Positions 52,934 to 62,020 of a DNA stretch of 62,020 nucleotides are shown piece after piece. The position numbers and the translations under genes are program-made. Origin of the DNA: Segatella buccae ATCC 33574 (GTDB lineage Bacteria > Bacteroidota > Bacteroidia > Bacteroidales > Bacteroidaceae); contig NZ_GL586311.1 of the NCBI RefSeq assembly GCF_000184945.1, forward strand, positions 2,622,800 to 2,684,819. Reading direction: 5' to 3'. A model generated the notes under the pieces. The model was not told the DNA's origin. It did not search any database and was given only the letters and a program-made list of their open reading frames with translations. The stretch's first letter is position 1; each line of letters opens with the position of its first letter.

Positions 52934-53942
52934 ATCGCCTTTCGCCAACATCCTGCTACTCTTCAATAATGACCAATCGGATGTTTTGATTTTATGCGGA
53001 TTCCAGAGAAGAGGGAGTTGAGTTTCCATTTTTCTTTTTCTCTGTCCTCGCGTTATCAACATTTTTATGCGTCTTTCCATCGGGTTGGTCGTTTTCGTTT
53101 CGAGGCAACAAAGAGGTAGGGGGCAAGGACAACAAGGTTTAGGGCAAGAATACTACCTGTAATGAAATGGAAGTGTGGAGATTGTTGCCCTAACGGCTTG
53201 CCGCTTGACCTTCTTGCCCGCAGTACGCCGGAACTACCTTCGCCGAAGAAGACAGAACGAATCATCCGACGCGAAAATATCGAATCTAATCCAAATGTCA
53301 CAATAACCAAACGTAATCACCTATAATTCATTTGATTGCGCCTGTTTTCTTTGTGATCTACAAATATTTTGATTTTTCTGATTTAATCTTTCTAATTTGC
53401 TTGTTTTTCTATGTTTTTTGCTTTATATTTGATTAGGGGGTAATACGCCACTTTGTTATTAAAGCAACAAAAATATGATATAAATGAGTCCTATATTTCG
53501 GCCTTCCCGTTTCTCTCAGATAGAATGCATTTGACAATCATACTATTACGTCAACATCCCTCAAATTTCCGCACAAATATCCTCGAAAATAATTTTCAAA
53601 GAGAAACTTGAACTAATGTTGAGAAACACCATAGATGGCAGAGAAAAAATGAGAAGCAGGATTCATAAATAAGACTCTATAATAAAGAATGCATAAGTAG
53701 ATAGAATTTAAAGCAAAAAAAGAGACACAAGAAGTTGTTTCATTAAAAAAGCGAGGCATACAAGCATTGATTGTATGCCCTATATTTTTTAATATTCAAT
53801 TAAATAAAACAAAAATATCCACAGAAATAGCAGTTCTTTCTGCAATTTATACAGAGCAAATCCGACATAAAATGCTGCAAATAAAAAAAACAAACACTAC
53901 GAAGTCTTATGTTGTCTGTATTCAAAACACTACTTATCGCAA
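52934..53942. other. About 1 kb with no confident gene
   Basis: The first part (to about 53320) is G+C-richer and looks like degenerate conjugative-element sequence; an 81-codon minus-strand frame at 53065-53310 is probably a shadow. From about 53330 on the DNA is A+T-rich and without coding signals until the stop of the radical SAM gene at 53943. This is where one element appears to end and the peptide system begins. Confidence 0.5.
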
Positions 53943-55397
53943 TCATTGTTTTTTACTTTCATACAATATCTTCTTTGTTTTCGCAATATTGCAGAAATAC
54001 TTACTCACCTCAAAAGGGTTGCCCATAGAACTTTCATTCGAGTTTCTAACCATACAAACAGAACAATAATCTTTCTGAGTACATGATTTGCATTCTTGAA
54101 TATCCTTGCGTCGTATTGAACGCAGTTCTTTAATTTCTTCTGACTTAAACCAGATATTCTTAAGAGTGTCCTGATTTAGATTTCCTACAATTCTATCGGA
54201 CCATCCCACACAAGGGTAGACATCTCCTTGAGAACTAATACAGATAGAGGAATTGCAAACACTACAAATATAATCGTCGGCAGATTTCTTTTTATTATCT
54301 GCGATTTCTTTTTCAATATCTTCCATATAAGAAGAATCGTTGGTCATCTTATCTGCAATGAATTCGTATAGTTCAGCGTCTGATAGTCTACAGTTTAGAT
54401 TATCCTTATTATGATTGTATTTGGCAATAATGGAATAATCGAAGCCTACAGGAATATTATGCTCAAACGCCCACTGTTGGACGCTTTTATAACTATCATA
54501 ATTGGCCTTCATAATAGGACAGCTTAACTGTACGGGGATACCATTCTCTATTAGTTTAAGAACAGAACTACAGGTTTTCTTCAGACTATTTTTATGCATA
54601 GTAATCCCATCATGAATCTCTGGTCTCATGGAGTATATGGAAGTTTGAACGCTAAGTAAGGGATTCTTTTTCATTTCCTTTACCATATTCTCGTCAAGTA
54701 ATGTGAGGTTAGAAAGAATATTGACAGACATGTCGCATTCTCTACACTTCTTTACAAAATCAATAAAGTGTGGATGTAGCATTGGCTCTCCACCACTTAT
54801 TGTAATGTGAAGTAACTTCATCTCTTGGGCTTGGTCAAGAATGCTATAAAAGAATCTGTCATCCATCAATTCTGTTTTTAGCTCATGAGGTATATAACAA
54901 TGAATGCATCTTTCATTACACTCACTAACAACCTCCACATGAATACTGGTTGGAAAAGGAGATTCTCCAAAACGTTTGCTCAAAAACTCTTGAGTTTCGA
55001 TCAACTCATATTCTCCTTTGTTTAGATTTTGAGAAATGATCCCATTTACTACCCGAATATGAGAAACATTATGCTTATTACATTCTTGTAGAGATTCGCC
55101 TTTTATCACAAATCCTTTTAAGTTTAGCAAATCAAGAAATTCAACAATATCTTTCTGTAAGTCGTATCCTTCTTCAATTTCAAAAAGCAAAGAAACCCTA
55201 TCCATAATTTCTTTGAGAGAAAGAGGGCGTTTTTCGAGACAAGATAGAATATCTGCACCTGTCTCTGAAACAATTTGATCACCGAGAATAAAATTAGTAC
55301 CTGTGAAATTATAGCCAAAATTTCGATTATCCGTTATATACCCAAAGTCTCCGTAATTACGGAAAAGTACAAGAGGATTAATTTTATAGTATGCCAT
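53943..55397 (-). CDS. Radical SAM/SPASM enzyme with PqqD-like leader-binding domain
   Basis: A 484-residue peptide-modifying enzyme. Residues about 40-105 (VSETGADILSCLEKRPLSLK ... DIVEFLDLLNLKGF) look like a PqqD-type RiPP recognition element. The radical SAM motif is CNERCIHC (about 159-166), followed by ITISGGEPMLHPHFIDF. The C-terminal SPASM part has CSVCNSSICIS, YPCVGW, CKSCTQKDYCSVC and YFCNIA, enough for two auxiliary iron-sulfur clusters. It lies 56 bases after a 40-residue precursor gene and would act on it. No exporter or protease gene is next to it. Confidence 0.9.
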   Translation of the reverse strand: MAYYKINPLVLFRNYGDFGYITDNRNFGYNFTGTNFILGDQIVSETGADILSCLEKRPLSLKEIMDRVSLLFEIEEGYDLQKDIVEFLDLLNLKGFVIKGESLQECNKHNVSHIRVVNGIISQNLNKGEYELIETQEFLSKRFGESPFPTSIHVEVVSECNERCIHCYIPHELKTELMDDRFFYSILDQAQEMKLLHITISGGEPMLHPHFIDFVKKCRECDMSVNILSNLTLLDENMVKEMKKNPLLSVQTSIYSMRPEIHDGITMHKNSLKKTCSSVLKLIENGIPVQLSCPIMKANYDSYKSVQQWAFEHNIPVGFDYSIIAKYNHNKDNLNCRLSDAELYEFIADKMTNDSSYMEDIEKEIADNKKKSADDYICSVCNSSICISSQGDVYPCVGWSDRIVGNLNQDTLKNIWFKSEEIKELRSIRRKDIQECKSCTQKDYCSVCMVRNSNESSMGNPFEVSKYFCNIAKTKKILYESKKQ

Positions 55398-55453
55398 AAG
55401 AAGTAATTGAACATATCAGACGGAGTCTCTACGATTCCATCTGATATGTAAAT

Positions 55454-55576
55454 TTAGCGATGACCTCCAGGTCCAGGAGGATTACAAGGTCTACCGCAAG
55501 GTCTGCTATTAGGACGGCAATCTGCCATTTTTACAGAACCTTGGGCCATCAACATCGGTTTTTTGAAATTCTTCAT
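55454..55576 (-). CDS. Putative RiPP precursor peptide, 40 residues
   Basis: The ATG at 55576 opens MKNFKKPMLMAQGSVKMADC and the frame continues to a TAA at 55454. Residues 1-19 look like a leader; the rest is a compact core with Cys20, Cys27 and Cys31, six Pro, four Arg and a Gly-rich end (RPNSRPCGRPCNPPGPGGHR). It is directly upstream of, and in line with, the radical SAM/SPASM gene. Three cysteines in a Pro/Gly/Arg core fit thioether-type crosslinking. I know no named family for it; it is too short for usual gene calling. Confidence 0.72.
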   Translation of the reverse strand: MKNFKKPMLMAQGSVKMADCRPNSRPCGRPCNPPGPGGHR

Positions 55577-55932
55577 ACTTTATCCGTTTTTGGGCCATAA
55601 TGGCCAATTAATACTAGTCTTCTTGCAAAGACGTTAATAACATATCCCATACCTAGTGTCTCAGTAATAGAATAGGAACAATATTTTATTTAGTGCAAAA
55701 ATCATACCAAGTCAACATCTTGCTAGTCTTGGCGTCAAAATGGCAGCATCAAATTCCAGATGGTCACAACAAAAATGGAGAAAGTTTCGTTTTTCTCAGT
55801 AGATAATATTACCTTTGCCGTATTCAAAAGCGATTCTTTGAAAATGCAAAATAAGGAAGAATATAGAGTATTACTGGTTTCCTTATCGTTACCGACTCTT
55901 CTTTTTCATTATTTCAATCCGTTGAAATATAG
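55577..55932. other. Upstream region of the precursor and junction to the integrase
   Basis: No confident gene. A small palindrome GGCCATAATGGCC lies about 20 bases before the precursor ATG (near 55594-55606). A 60-codon plus-strand frame at 55760-55942 has no recognisable content. The junction at about 55950 coincides with the loss of the integrase C-terminus. Confidence 0.4.
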
Positions 55933-56994
55933 TTACTTGTAAATTAAGCAATGTTTAGCAAGATGGAAGGTCAGATTTTTCTTGACACCGCAAAGGTCGG
56001 CAATTTCTTTTAAATATGCGTTGGTTTTCTGATTCGTTAGGATGGGAAATAGTTTGCCGTCCCGATAGGTCTTATGACTGTACTTGGCAATGATACTCTT
56101 GGGAATGTCAAGCAATAAAACATTTGTCTCCACACTTGTTTTCTGTCTCTTGGTCATAATCCACTGCTTATCATCAAGTGTTACGATATTGTCCGGTGTG
56201 AGATTGGAAACATCAATATATGCCAGACCTGTGAAACATGAAAAGATGAAAACGTCCCTTACTAGTTCTAAGCGGTGGATATCCAGTTCTTTGTTGGCAA
56301 TCTTCATGATTTCCTCGTCCGTAAGGAAGCCACGGTTTACCGGCTCCAAGTGGAAACGATGATTGAGGAATGGGTCGTGAAGAAGATAGCCACGCTTTTG
56401 CGCATAGATGGTCACGGTTTTCAGTGCCTTCAATTTCTTGACTGATGTGTTATAGGCACACCCAGCCGCCGTACTCAGATATAACTCAAAATCCTGTACT
56501 ACGGATGGCGTGAACTCTGCCAGTCCAATATCTTTCTTCCCATACTTATAGATAAGGAATTCTGCGAAATGCCTTCTTAAAACGCTGTACTTTTGCAGGC
56601 TGTCCTTGCTGATGGTATGTCCGACACGCTGTCTGACATCTTCGTTGAACTTGTCGAATATAGGGAGAAAGGTCGTGTACTCCCTGTCTTTCCCGACAAA
56701 GAATGAGCGGATTTTATCCAATGACAAGGATTCATCATCCTCGAATTTGTGGTAAATGTTATTCAGCATTGTGGAAATGGAGTCCAATGCGGCATTGGCG
56801 GATAAGGCTTCTGCCGTCCGACCTTTGAGCCTGCTGGTAGTGTTATTCCACAGCGACTTGTCCACGAATATTTTCGTAGATCCGAAATTAGCCATCTCTC
56901 CGTTAAGGAATACTCGGAGCATTACAGGCGACTTTCCTTCTTTGTTCTCATAGTTTGAACGTAGGTAGAAGGACACCTTGAAATTTGTTCTCAT
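55933..56994 (-). pseudogene. Tyrosine integrase lacking its active-site end
   Basis: 353 residues of an IntDOT-type integrase: arm-binding domain (MRTNFKVSFYLRSNYENKEG), core-binding domain and the first part of the catalytic domain (FSCFTGLAYIDVSNL). It stops in TFHLAKHCLIYK, where functional enzymes read TFHxARH and continue about 60 residues to LGH and the Tyr. The nucleophile is therefore missing. The new end was created by the junction with the peptide system. Confidence 0.85.
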
Positions 56995-57216
56995 AATGCA
57001 TCATTCTTTTGTGTAGCACTCGGCTGCAAAGTTAATACTTAATACATTGAAAAAGAAAGAGTTGACGCCGTCAATATGGTATTCAAAATCCCGTCACTGC
57101 TACATTTTTTGCTACTGCAATTTTTGTGTAGCAGTAAGTGTAGCAGAATTTGACCGAAAGATGACTGTCAAAATATAGGATTATGCCGTCAGGCAATGGA
57201 GGTATATACAAAGAAA

Positions 57217-57248
57217 AATCGTTGTAAAACCTTGATTTTACAACGATT
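57217..57248. repeat. 13-bp stem hairpin
   Basis: AATCGTTGTAAAA and TTTTACAACGATT are perfect reverse complements with a 6-base loop, followed by AGCTAATTTTT. It could be a terminator on the plus strand or part of an attachment region. Confidence 0.55.
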
Positions 57249-57539
57249 AGCTAATTTTTGAAGGCTAAATTGACAACCCTTGTGAAGCCCTTTTGAAGCC
57301 TATTAGCGGAGAGAGAGGAAAATGAACCTTTTTCTCAACTCCTTGTATCATAGCAATTTATACTTTCCAGTTTTCTCTCTGTAACCAAATTGTAGCCACA
57401 AGAGAGTATTTTGAGAGTACCCATAGATACTGTTATGAGAAATACACACTTGTATTTATCGTGTTCAAAGGTACAAAAAATATGAACTGCCGCCAAATAT
57501 TTGATTGAAAATCTTTTAGAAAGATTCCGGCTACAATTT

Positions 57540-57590
57540 CAGTGCACGGTGCAAGCCCTTATATATAAAAGGGACTTGCACCGTGCACTG
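57540..57590. repeat. 51-nt palindrome
   Basis: CAGTGCACGGTGCAAG (57540-57555) and its perfect complement (57575-57590) enclose an inner CCCTT/AAGGG stem and an A+T loop. It stands 130 bases before the first gene of the replication module. Confidence 0.85.
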
Positions 57591-57722
57591 ACGGTCTTTC
57601 CGTGTGTGAAACAATAAAAAATGCAAATAGTATCATATTGCCAACATTGGCAATCCAATATTCTTAAAAAAGGTTTATTTCTTTGGAACTTTGCACCTAT
57701 AAATCAAATAAACAAACAAATA

Positions 57723-58201
57723 TGGATAAGAAGATGATACCTCAAAAGGGAGAGGGACGCTTGTTTATCGTGCTTCCCACTCTTGAAATCATGCTGTCTT
57801 CTTGCGATAACAGCAAGATGAGAGCCCAAGTTGCCGGCATGGAGAATTCCAATTTCAGGAAGCATTGCAAGATGCAGACAGATTTGAGAATTGACACCTA
57901 TACCAAATGCGCCTCCGCATTCGACATGGATGTACTTCTTTTGCATCTTCCCAAAGGAATGATAGAATCTTTGGTACATACCACCGAAGACAAAGACCAT
58001 CGTTTCTTCACAATTGAGAAAGAAGACCTCATCTTTTTGTTGAACAGGCTCTGTCAGGTAGATCACAAAAGAATGATTCAACATATCATACTTCTTGCCA
58101 ACCGTATAGTAAAAAAGCAAGACAACCTATCTACATTTCGTGATTTAATGGCAGCTATTGAGGAACTTATCCAAAAACTGATGCGTGATGACAGAGAATA
58201 A
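57723..58201 (+). CDS. Hypothetical protein, first gene of the replication module
   Basis: A 159-residue soluble protein from the ATG at 57723 (MDKKMIPQKGEGRLFIVLPT). The order of strands and helices gives no named family. It overlaps the next gene by about 14 bases. Similar small first genes occur before primase-type operons in Bacteroides mobilisable elements; function unknown. Confidence 0.6.
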
Positions 58202-58586
58202 CATGCTTCCTTCCGCCCTTTTGGAAGAAATACATTCCTTGAAAGAAAATATGGAACGGATTACAGGCTTCATCCTTGAACTGAAACAGGACTATGCCGT
58301 GTTGGAAGAAAAGATTGAGCTGAATTCTTCTGATGTCCTGCGACTTCTCGGCATATCCAGAGCTTCACTTGCGCGATGGAGAGACAGCAAGGTTGTCCCT
58401 TACCGTTATGTTTCCTGCAATCACGTGGTCTATCCCTTCAAAGGACTGTACATTGCAATCAAGACGGGACGCGCTTCCTTCAAAGGCTTTCGCAGGGTGG
58501 AAGCCCTTCAAAGGCTCAATGCCTACAAAGACGGTATATTGAAAGGCTATATGGGAGACTCACAAATTTTGTTTGAGGAACTATGA
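58188..58586 (+). CDS. Coiled-coil plus HTH DNA-binding protein
   Basis: A 132-residue protein. Residues about 8-45 form a coiled coil (LLEEIHSLKENMERITGFIL), followed by a helix-turn-helix of the excisionase/MerR type (SSDVLRLLGISRASLARWRD) and a wing-like RYVSCNHVVYPFKGLY. It probably regulates the element or aids excision. It overlaps the primase gene by 4 bases. Confidence 0.75.
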   Translation: MTENNMLPSALLEEIHSLKENMERITGFILELKQDYAVLEEKIELNSSDVLRLLGISRASLARWRDSKVVPYRYVSCNHVVYPFKGLYIAIKTGRASFKGFRRVEALQRLNAYKDGILKGYMGDSQILFEEL

Positions 58587-60643
58587 ACATTAAGGAAGAA
58601 ATCTTGGAACATACAAACAGGGGATTGGAGATCTTCAGTTTCTATATGCCGATTGACTTTGTTCCGAAACGGAATTTTCGAAATCCACTATATGAGGACA
58701 GACGGGCTTCCTGCAATATCTATTTTGACACGAGATCGAAGTGCTATCGGATGAAAGACTTCGGTAACGAAATGTATTCCGGCGATTGCTTTTGGTTCGC
58801 AGCCGCAATACAAGGCTTGGATATGCAGAGAGACTTTATGAGGGTATTGAAGATGATTATCAATGACCTGCAACTGAACATTCCATTACCGTACCATGAT
58901 TGGAGCGAGAAAAGCAAGTCGAATGCCAATATTCCTCCCAAACCTCCCATATCCGTGAATGCCAGTAAGCAGGCAGGCTCCAAGAAATGGTTTAGGATCG
59001 CAGAACAATCTTACAAGGATAACGAACTTGGATTTTGGGCACGGTATGGTATCGGAACGAAAACCCTGCAGCGCTTTCAGGTCAAGTCCATAGCCCGTTT
59101 TGAGTCGGTTTCAAACCAAGGAAAGGCATATACCATTCATTCTTCTTCGGAAGAACCTATGTTCTGCTATTCTATGAGGAATTTTATTAAAGTGTACCGT
59201 CCATTCAGTAAAATGCGGTTCTTGTATGGAGGAGAAAAGGCAGAAGATTATGTGTTCGGATTCGAGCAGCTGCCCAACAAGGGAGACATACTCTTCATCA
59301 CGGGTGGAGAAAAAGATGTGCTTTCCCTCTCCGCCCATCATTTCAATGCTATCTGTTTCAACAGTGAGACTGCACAAATCCCGGAAAGCATAATCGAGAG
59401 CCTGCTGCTTCGTTTTCGCCATATCATTCTCTTATACGATACGGACGAAACCGGTCTTAGGGAGGCAGAACGGCAAGCGGAAGTCCTGTCCGCTTATAAG
59501 GTACTTACCCTGACACTTCCCCTGCAAGGCATCAAAAGCGAGAAAGACATATCCGATTACTTTGCCTTAGGGCATAATGAAAAAGAATTGAGAGGGTTGC
59601 TGTCAACCATGCTCTCCCAAATTTACACACAGACCATCATGATGCTACGTTCATGTGAAATAGACTATGACAATCCCCCTGATGCATCAAAGTCCGTTGT
59701 GACAGTGAATGGCGTACCGTTGGGGACACAAGACAATCTTTTTTGTATTACGGGCGGCGAAGGTACGGGCAAAAGCAATTATGTGGCTGCCATTCTTGCC
59801 GGAACATTAGGAACAGAACGGTTACCTTCCGAGAGGACATTGGGATTGGAAATTACGCCCAACCCTAACGGCTTGGCGGTATTACACTACGACACCGAAC
59901 AGTCTGAGGCACAACTTCACAAGAATCTGGGTAAAACCTTACAACGTGCTTCATTGAAAACCGTACCGGAGTTTTACCACTCCTTATATCTGGCTTCGCT
60001 CTCCCGTAAAGACCGACTGAAACTTATCCGTGAGAGCATGGACTTGTTTCATCATAAGCATGGAGGCATCCATCTTGTGGTGATTGATGGTATAGCCGAC
60101 TTGATACGCTCCGCTAATGATGAAACGGAAAGCATTGCCATCGTTGATGAGCTTTATCGTCTGGCAGGTATTTATAACACTTGCATTATTTGCGTGCTGC
60201 ACTTTGTACCGAACGGCATCAAGCTTCGTGGACATATCGGCTCGGAGCTGCAACGCAAGGCAGCAGGTATCCTCTCTATAGAGAAAGATGACAATCCAGA
60301 ATACTCGGTGGTAAAGGCACTGAAAGTCCGTGACGGAAGTCCGCTGGACGTGCCGATGATGCTCTTCGGCTGGGACAAGGCAGAGGATATGCACGTCTAT
60401 CGTGGCGAGAAATCCAAGGAAGACAAGGAAAAGCGCAAAACCGATGAACTTATTGCCGTTGTCAAAGAAGCCTTCCGAAATTCTATTAAACTCACTTATC
60501 AAGAACTTTGTGAAGCTCTGATGCGTGAAATGGAAATCAAAGAAAGAACTGCGAAGAAGTATATTGCCTATATGAAAGAACAACGTATCTTGGCACAAGA
60601 TACCAATGGTAACTATCAAAAAGGGGAACTATGCCGTACTTAG
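58583..60643 (+). CDS. Toprim plus RepA-like ATPase (primase/helicase)
   Basis: A 686-residue replication protein. The N-terminal part has a primase-like region, then a Toprim domain with [17 protein letters not shown] and [17 protein letters not shown] (about 225-300). The C-terminal RecA-like ATPase has Walker [17 protein letters not shown] (about 390) and Walker [14 protein letters not shown] (about 492). A winged-helix-like tail ends it. It would prime and unwind the element's DNA. It overlaps the genes on both sides (4 and 13 bases), so the module is one operon. Confidence 0.87.
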   Translation: MNIKEEILEHTNRGLEIFSFYMPIDFVPKRNFRNPLYEDRRASCNIYFDTRSKCYRMKDFGNEMYSGDCFWFAAAIQGLDMQRDFMRVLKMIINDLQLNIPLPYHDWSEKSKSNANIPPKPPISVNASKQAGSKKWFRIAEQSYKDNELGFWARYGIGTKTLQRFQVKSIARFESVSNQGKAYTIHSSSEEPMFCYSMRNFIKVYRPFSKMRFLYGGEKAEDYVFGFEQLPNKGDILFITGGEKDVLSLSAHHFNAICFNSETAQIPESIIESLLLRFRHIILLYDTDETGLREAERQAEVLSAYKVLTLTLPLQGIKSEKDISDYFALGHNEKELRGLLSTMLSQIYTQTIMMLRSCEIDYDNPPDASKSVVTVNGVPLGTQDNLFCITGGEGTGKSNYVAAILAGTLGTERLPSERTLGLEITPNPNGLAVLHYDTEQSEAQLHKNLGKTLQRASLKTVPEFYHSLYLASLSRKDRLKLIRESMDLFHHKHGGIHLVVIDGIADLIRSANDETESIAIVDELYRLAGIYNTCIICVLHFVPNGIKLRGHIGSELQRKAAGILSIEKDDNPEYSVVKALKVRDGSPLDVPMMLFGWDKAEDMHVYRGEKSKEDKEKRKTDELIAVVKEAFRNSIKLTYQELCEALMREMEIKERTAKKYIAYMKEQRILAQDTNGNYQKGELCRT

Positions 60644-60939
60644 ACCATCAGCCTGAAGACACATGGCAGAAACGCCTGTTTGATAAACTGAAGAATGTGG
60701 AAGACAAGCTCGACCGTCTGCTTGTCCTGCGGGAACAGGAAATAGATACAACAATCCGTCCTCCATTGAAACCGGAATACTTGGACATCATAGATGTCTC
60801 CAAAATCTTGAAGGTGGAGCAAAAAACCATTTATAACTGGGTTTGGGCAGGGAAAATCCCTTATCTCAAAGCCAATGGCCGATTACTTTTCCTTCGAGAA
60901 GAGATAGATGAAATGTTGCAGAAGCGAGACTTATGGTAA
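60631..60939 (+). CDS. Excisionase-like HTH protein
   Basis: A 102-residue protein: coiled coil ([20 protein letters not shown]), then HTH_17-type domain [40 protein letters not shown]. Members act as recombination directionality factors or small regulators. It is the last gene of the replication operon. Confidence 0.83.
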   Translation: MPYLDHQPEDTWQKRLFDKLKNVEDKLDRLLVLREQEIDTTIRPPLKPEYLDIIDVSKILKVEQKTIYNWVWAGKIPYLKANGRLLFLREEIDEMLQKRDLW

Positions 60940-61037
60940 AAGCCTGTTTCATACAAGTATGTTGGGAATGTCTTCATATTCCATTTCATCCTCCTTTTTC
61001 TCACAATGGTTGTAATTTTATCCTGTATGTCAACTAT

Positions 61038-61132
61038 TAGTTTACTTTCGGGAAAATAATTCAACCAATCGACTGTAATTAGCAAAGTCTTTTGTACCTT
61101 TGCGTTTGGTTTTAATTACAGCAAGTAAACTA
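61038..61132. promoter_or_regulatory. Nested inverted repeats around the AbiE promoter
   Basis: Outer pair TAGTTTACTT (61038-61047) and AAGTAAACTA (61123-61132); inner pair CTGTAATTA (61073-61081) and TAATTACAG (61113-61121). Both are perfect and enclose the promoter box TACCTTTG at 61095-61102. AbiEi antitoxins repress their own operon at inverted repeats, so these are likely operators. Confidence 0.6.
61095..61102 (+). promoter_or_regulatory. -7 promoter box of the AbiE operon
   Basis: TACCTTTG fits TAnnTTTG and lies 29 bases before the ATG at 61132. The -33 box is weak, which fits a promoter that is tightly regulated. Confidence 0.6.
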
Positions 61133-61896
61133 TGAGTGTACTAAAAGGAAAAAAAATAAACCAAATGCTTCAATCCGGGCAAAAGAACGGATTGCTGTTT
61201 GCGACATGGCTTGTAGAGCATGGCTATTCCAGGCAGTTGTTGAGCAGGTATCGTTCTTCCGGTTGGTTATCCTCTCTGTGTAAAGGAGTCATGTACCGCA
61301 CAGACGACACGCTGTCCGCTTTTGGTGCTTTGCAGTCCTTCAACGAACAGGTAGGAAAGAGTTTTCGTGTTGCAGCGCATTCTGCTTTGGAGCTTTGGGG
61401 CTTCAACCATTATGTTCCTATGGGCAAGCCTTTGTTAATGATATCAACGACAAGTGATAAGATGCCACAATGGATGAAGCATGACGTTTTCGACCGTGAA
61501 TTTAAGTTCTTCAAGACAGAAGTATTTGTCCGTGCACAGATAACAACTTTAACATATTTGGACTGGAGGCTGCTTATATCCTCCCCGGAGCAGGCTTTTA
61601 TGGAATGTCTGTTGCTTACACCGCGACAATATGATTATATGGATTTATTTTATATCATGGAGCAGCTGACCACTCTGCGTCCGAATGTTGTCCAATCGTT
61701 ATTGGAAACCACAAAACATTACAAAATGAAGAGGCTGTTTCTATATATGGCTGAAAAAGCGGGGCATTATTGGTATGAAGACTTAGACCTTACAAAAATA
61801 GATTTGGGGACACATAAACTCCAACTCGTCAAATCCGGTATATATATCAGCAAGTATAAGATGATTGTCCCAAAAGAATTAAACGATTATGAATGA
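61132..61896 (+). CDS. AbiEi-like antitoxin
   Basis: A 254-residue type IV antitoxin and repressor. The N-terminal winged helix reads LLFATWLVEHGYSRQLLSRY then SGWLSSLCKGVMYRT. The C-terminal part (FRVAAHSALELWGFNHYVPM, LLISSPEQAFMECLLL) is the AbiEi_1-type domain. The stop codon overlaps the start of the toxin gene (ATGA). It is unrelated in detail to the DUF6088-type antitoxin at 45219. Confidence 0.85.
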   Translation: MSVLKGKKINQMLQSGQKNGLLFATWLVEHGYSRQLLSRYRSSGWLSSLCKGVMYRTDDTLSAFGALQSFNEQVGKSFRVAAHSALELWGFNHYVPMGKPLLMISTTSDKMPQWMKHDVFDREFKFFKTEVFVRAQITTLTYLDWRLLISSPEQAFMECLLLTPRQYDYMDLFYIMEQLTTLRPNVVQSLLETTKHYKMKRLFLYMAEKAGHYWYEDLDLTKIDLGTHKLQLVKSGIYISKYKMIVPKELNDYE

Positions 61897-62020
61897 TCAA
61901 CAATATAAAAAACAGGTGGCATTGTTACTACGCATTATGCCCTTGGTTTACAAGATAACGGATTTTGCAGTTCATGGAGGCACAGCTATTAACCTGTTCC
62001 ACCAAAATTTGCCACGTTAC
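61893..62020 (+). CDS. AbiEii nucleotidyltransferase toxin, cut by the window end
   Basis: The first 42 codons are present: MNDQQYKKQVALLLRIMPLV, then DFAVHGGTAINLFHQN, which is the GG-T-x-x-N nucleotide-binding motif of AbiEii toxins. Translation is coupled to the antitoxin by ATGA. The DxD residues and the rest are outside the window. Confidence 0.85.

Larger units (their letters stand above)
56995..57722. other. Non-coding control region before the replication module
   Basis: About 730 bases without genes. It contains the 13-bp stem at 57217-57248, the 51-nt palindrome at 57540-57590 and several copies of GTAGCA near 57105-57150. This is where attachment, origin or promoter functions of the following element would be expected. 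Confidence 0.5.

Noticed and set aside
53065..53310. 81-codon minus-strand frame
   Set aside because: Composition and lack of recognisable domains suggest a shadow in degenerate conjugative-element DNA.
55760..55942. 60-codon plus-strand frame as a further precursor peptide
   Set aside because: No leader-like sequence, no enzyme gene in its direction and it runs into the truncated integrase end.

Overview
The window is accessory DNA from a member of the Bacteroidales (Bacteroides, Phocaeicola, Parabacteroides or Prevotella type). This is inferred from promoters of the TTTG-N20-TAnnTTTG kind (18471-18478, 18912-18919, 34889-34896, 42508-42539, 61095-61102), from Bacteroides-type mobABC and RteC-like mobilisation genes, and from families found mainly in this phylum: GLPGLI protein, GG-Bacteroidales radical-SAM RiPP parts, PcfJ/PcfK, DUF3408. 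I could not settle the genus. No 16S or 23S rRNA or tRNA is visible, but an isolated 5S-like rRNA lies at about 35295-35405.

Region 1 (1-20659) holds, behind an IS5-family insertion (182-1426), a large minus-strand peptide (RiPP) locus running from about 18446 down to 1583. Its core is an 80-residue precursor with a double-glycine leader and a Cys/Ser/Thr/Tyr-rich core (14375-14617) next to a radical SAM/SPASM maturase (14678-15925). A second radical-SAM-like protein, a LanC-like protein, a C39-peptidase ABC exporter with an HlyD adaptor, a GLPGLI protein and an outer-membrane beta-barrel protein follow. The locus also carries UDP-galactopyranose mutase, a UDP-glucuronate decarboxylase and four glycosyltransferase-like proteins. 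I read it as a system that makes, glycosylates, cleaves and exports a peptide. A divergent TPR/HTH lipoprotein regulator (18938-20659) probably controls it.

Region 2 (20660-34809) is a mosaic: a mobABC mobilisation module with an oriT-like hairpin, an IS110 element beside a 5'-truncated ricin-like/transglutaminase/discoidin gene, an IS4 element (27829-29164) and an IS1595 element (30839-31881), both with target duplications, an O-antigen-ligase-like gene, a membrane protein, a secreted hydrolase, and two lysozyme remnants joined head to head.

Region 3 (34810-53942) is scrambled conjugative-transposon DNA: the orphan 5S, PcfJ with a truncated PcfK, a tandem pair of XerC/D-like recombinases, two IntDOT-type integrases (one truncated), a likely defence segment (structured leader RNA, two-gene cytosolic plus membrane unit, NdpA-like protein, AbiEi-like antitoxin with a broken AbiEii toxin), a block of cargo genes (HEAT repeat, DJ-1/PfpI, broken SRPBCC, HXXEE, AraC, MATE), RteC-like genes, a second mobA with its own oriT-like hairpin, and a DUF3408 gene.

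Region 4 (53943-62020) starts with a compact second peptide system: a 40-residue Cys/Pro/Arg/Gly-rich precursor (55454-55576), too short for routine gene calling, and a radical SAM/SPASM enzyme with a PqqD-like leader-binding domain (53943-55397). A truncated integrase, a 51-nt palindrome, a replication module (primase/RepA-like ATPase and HTH proteins) and a second AbiE toxin-antitoxin pair, cut by the window end, complete it.
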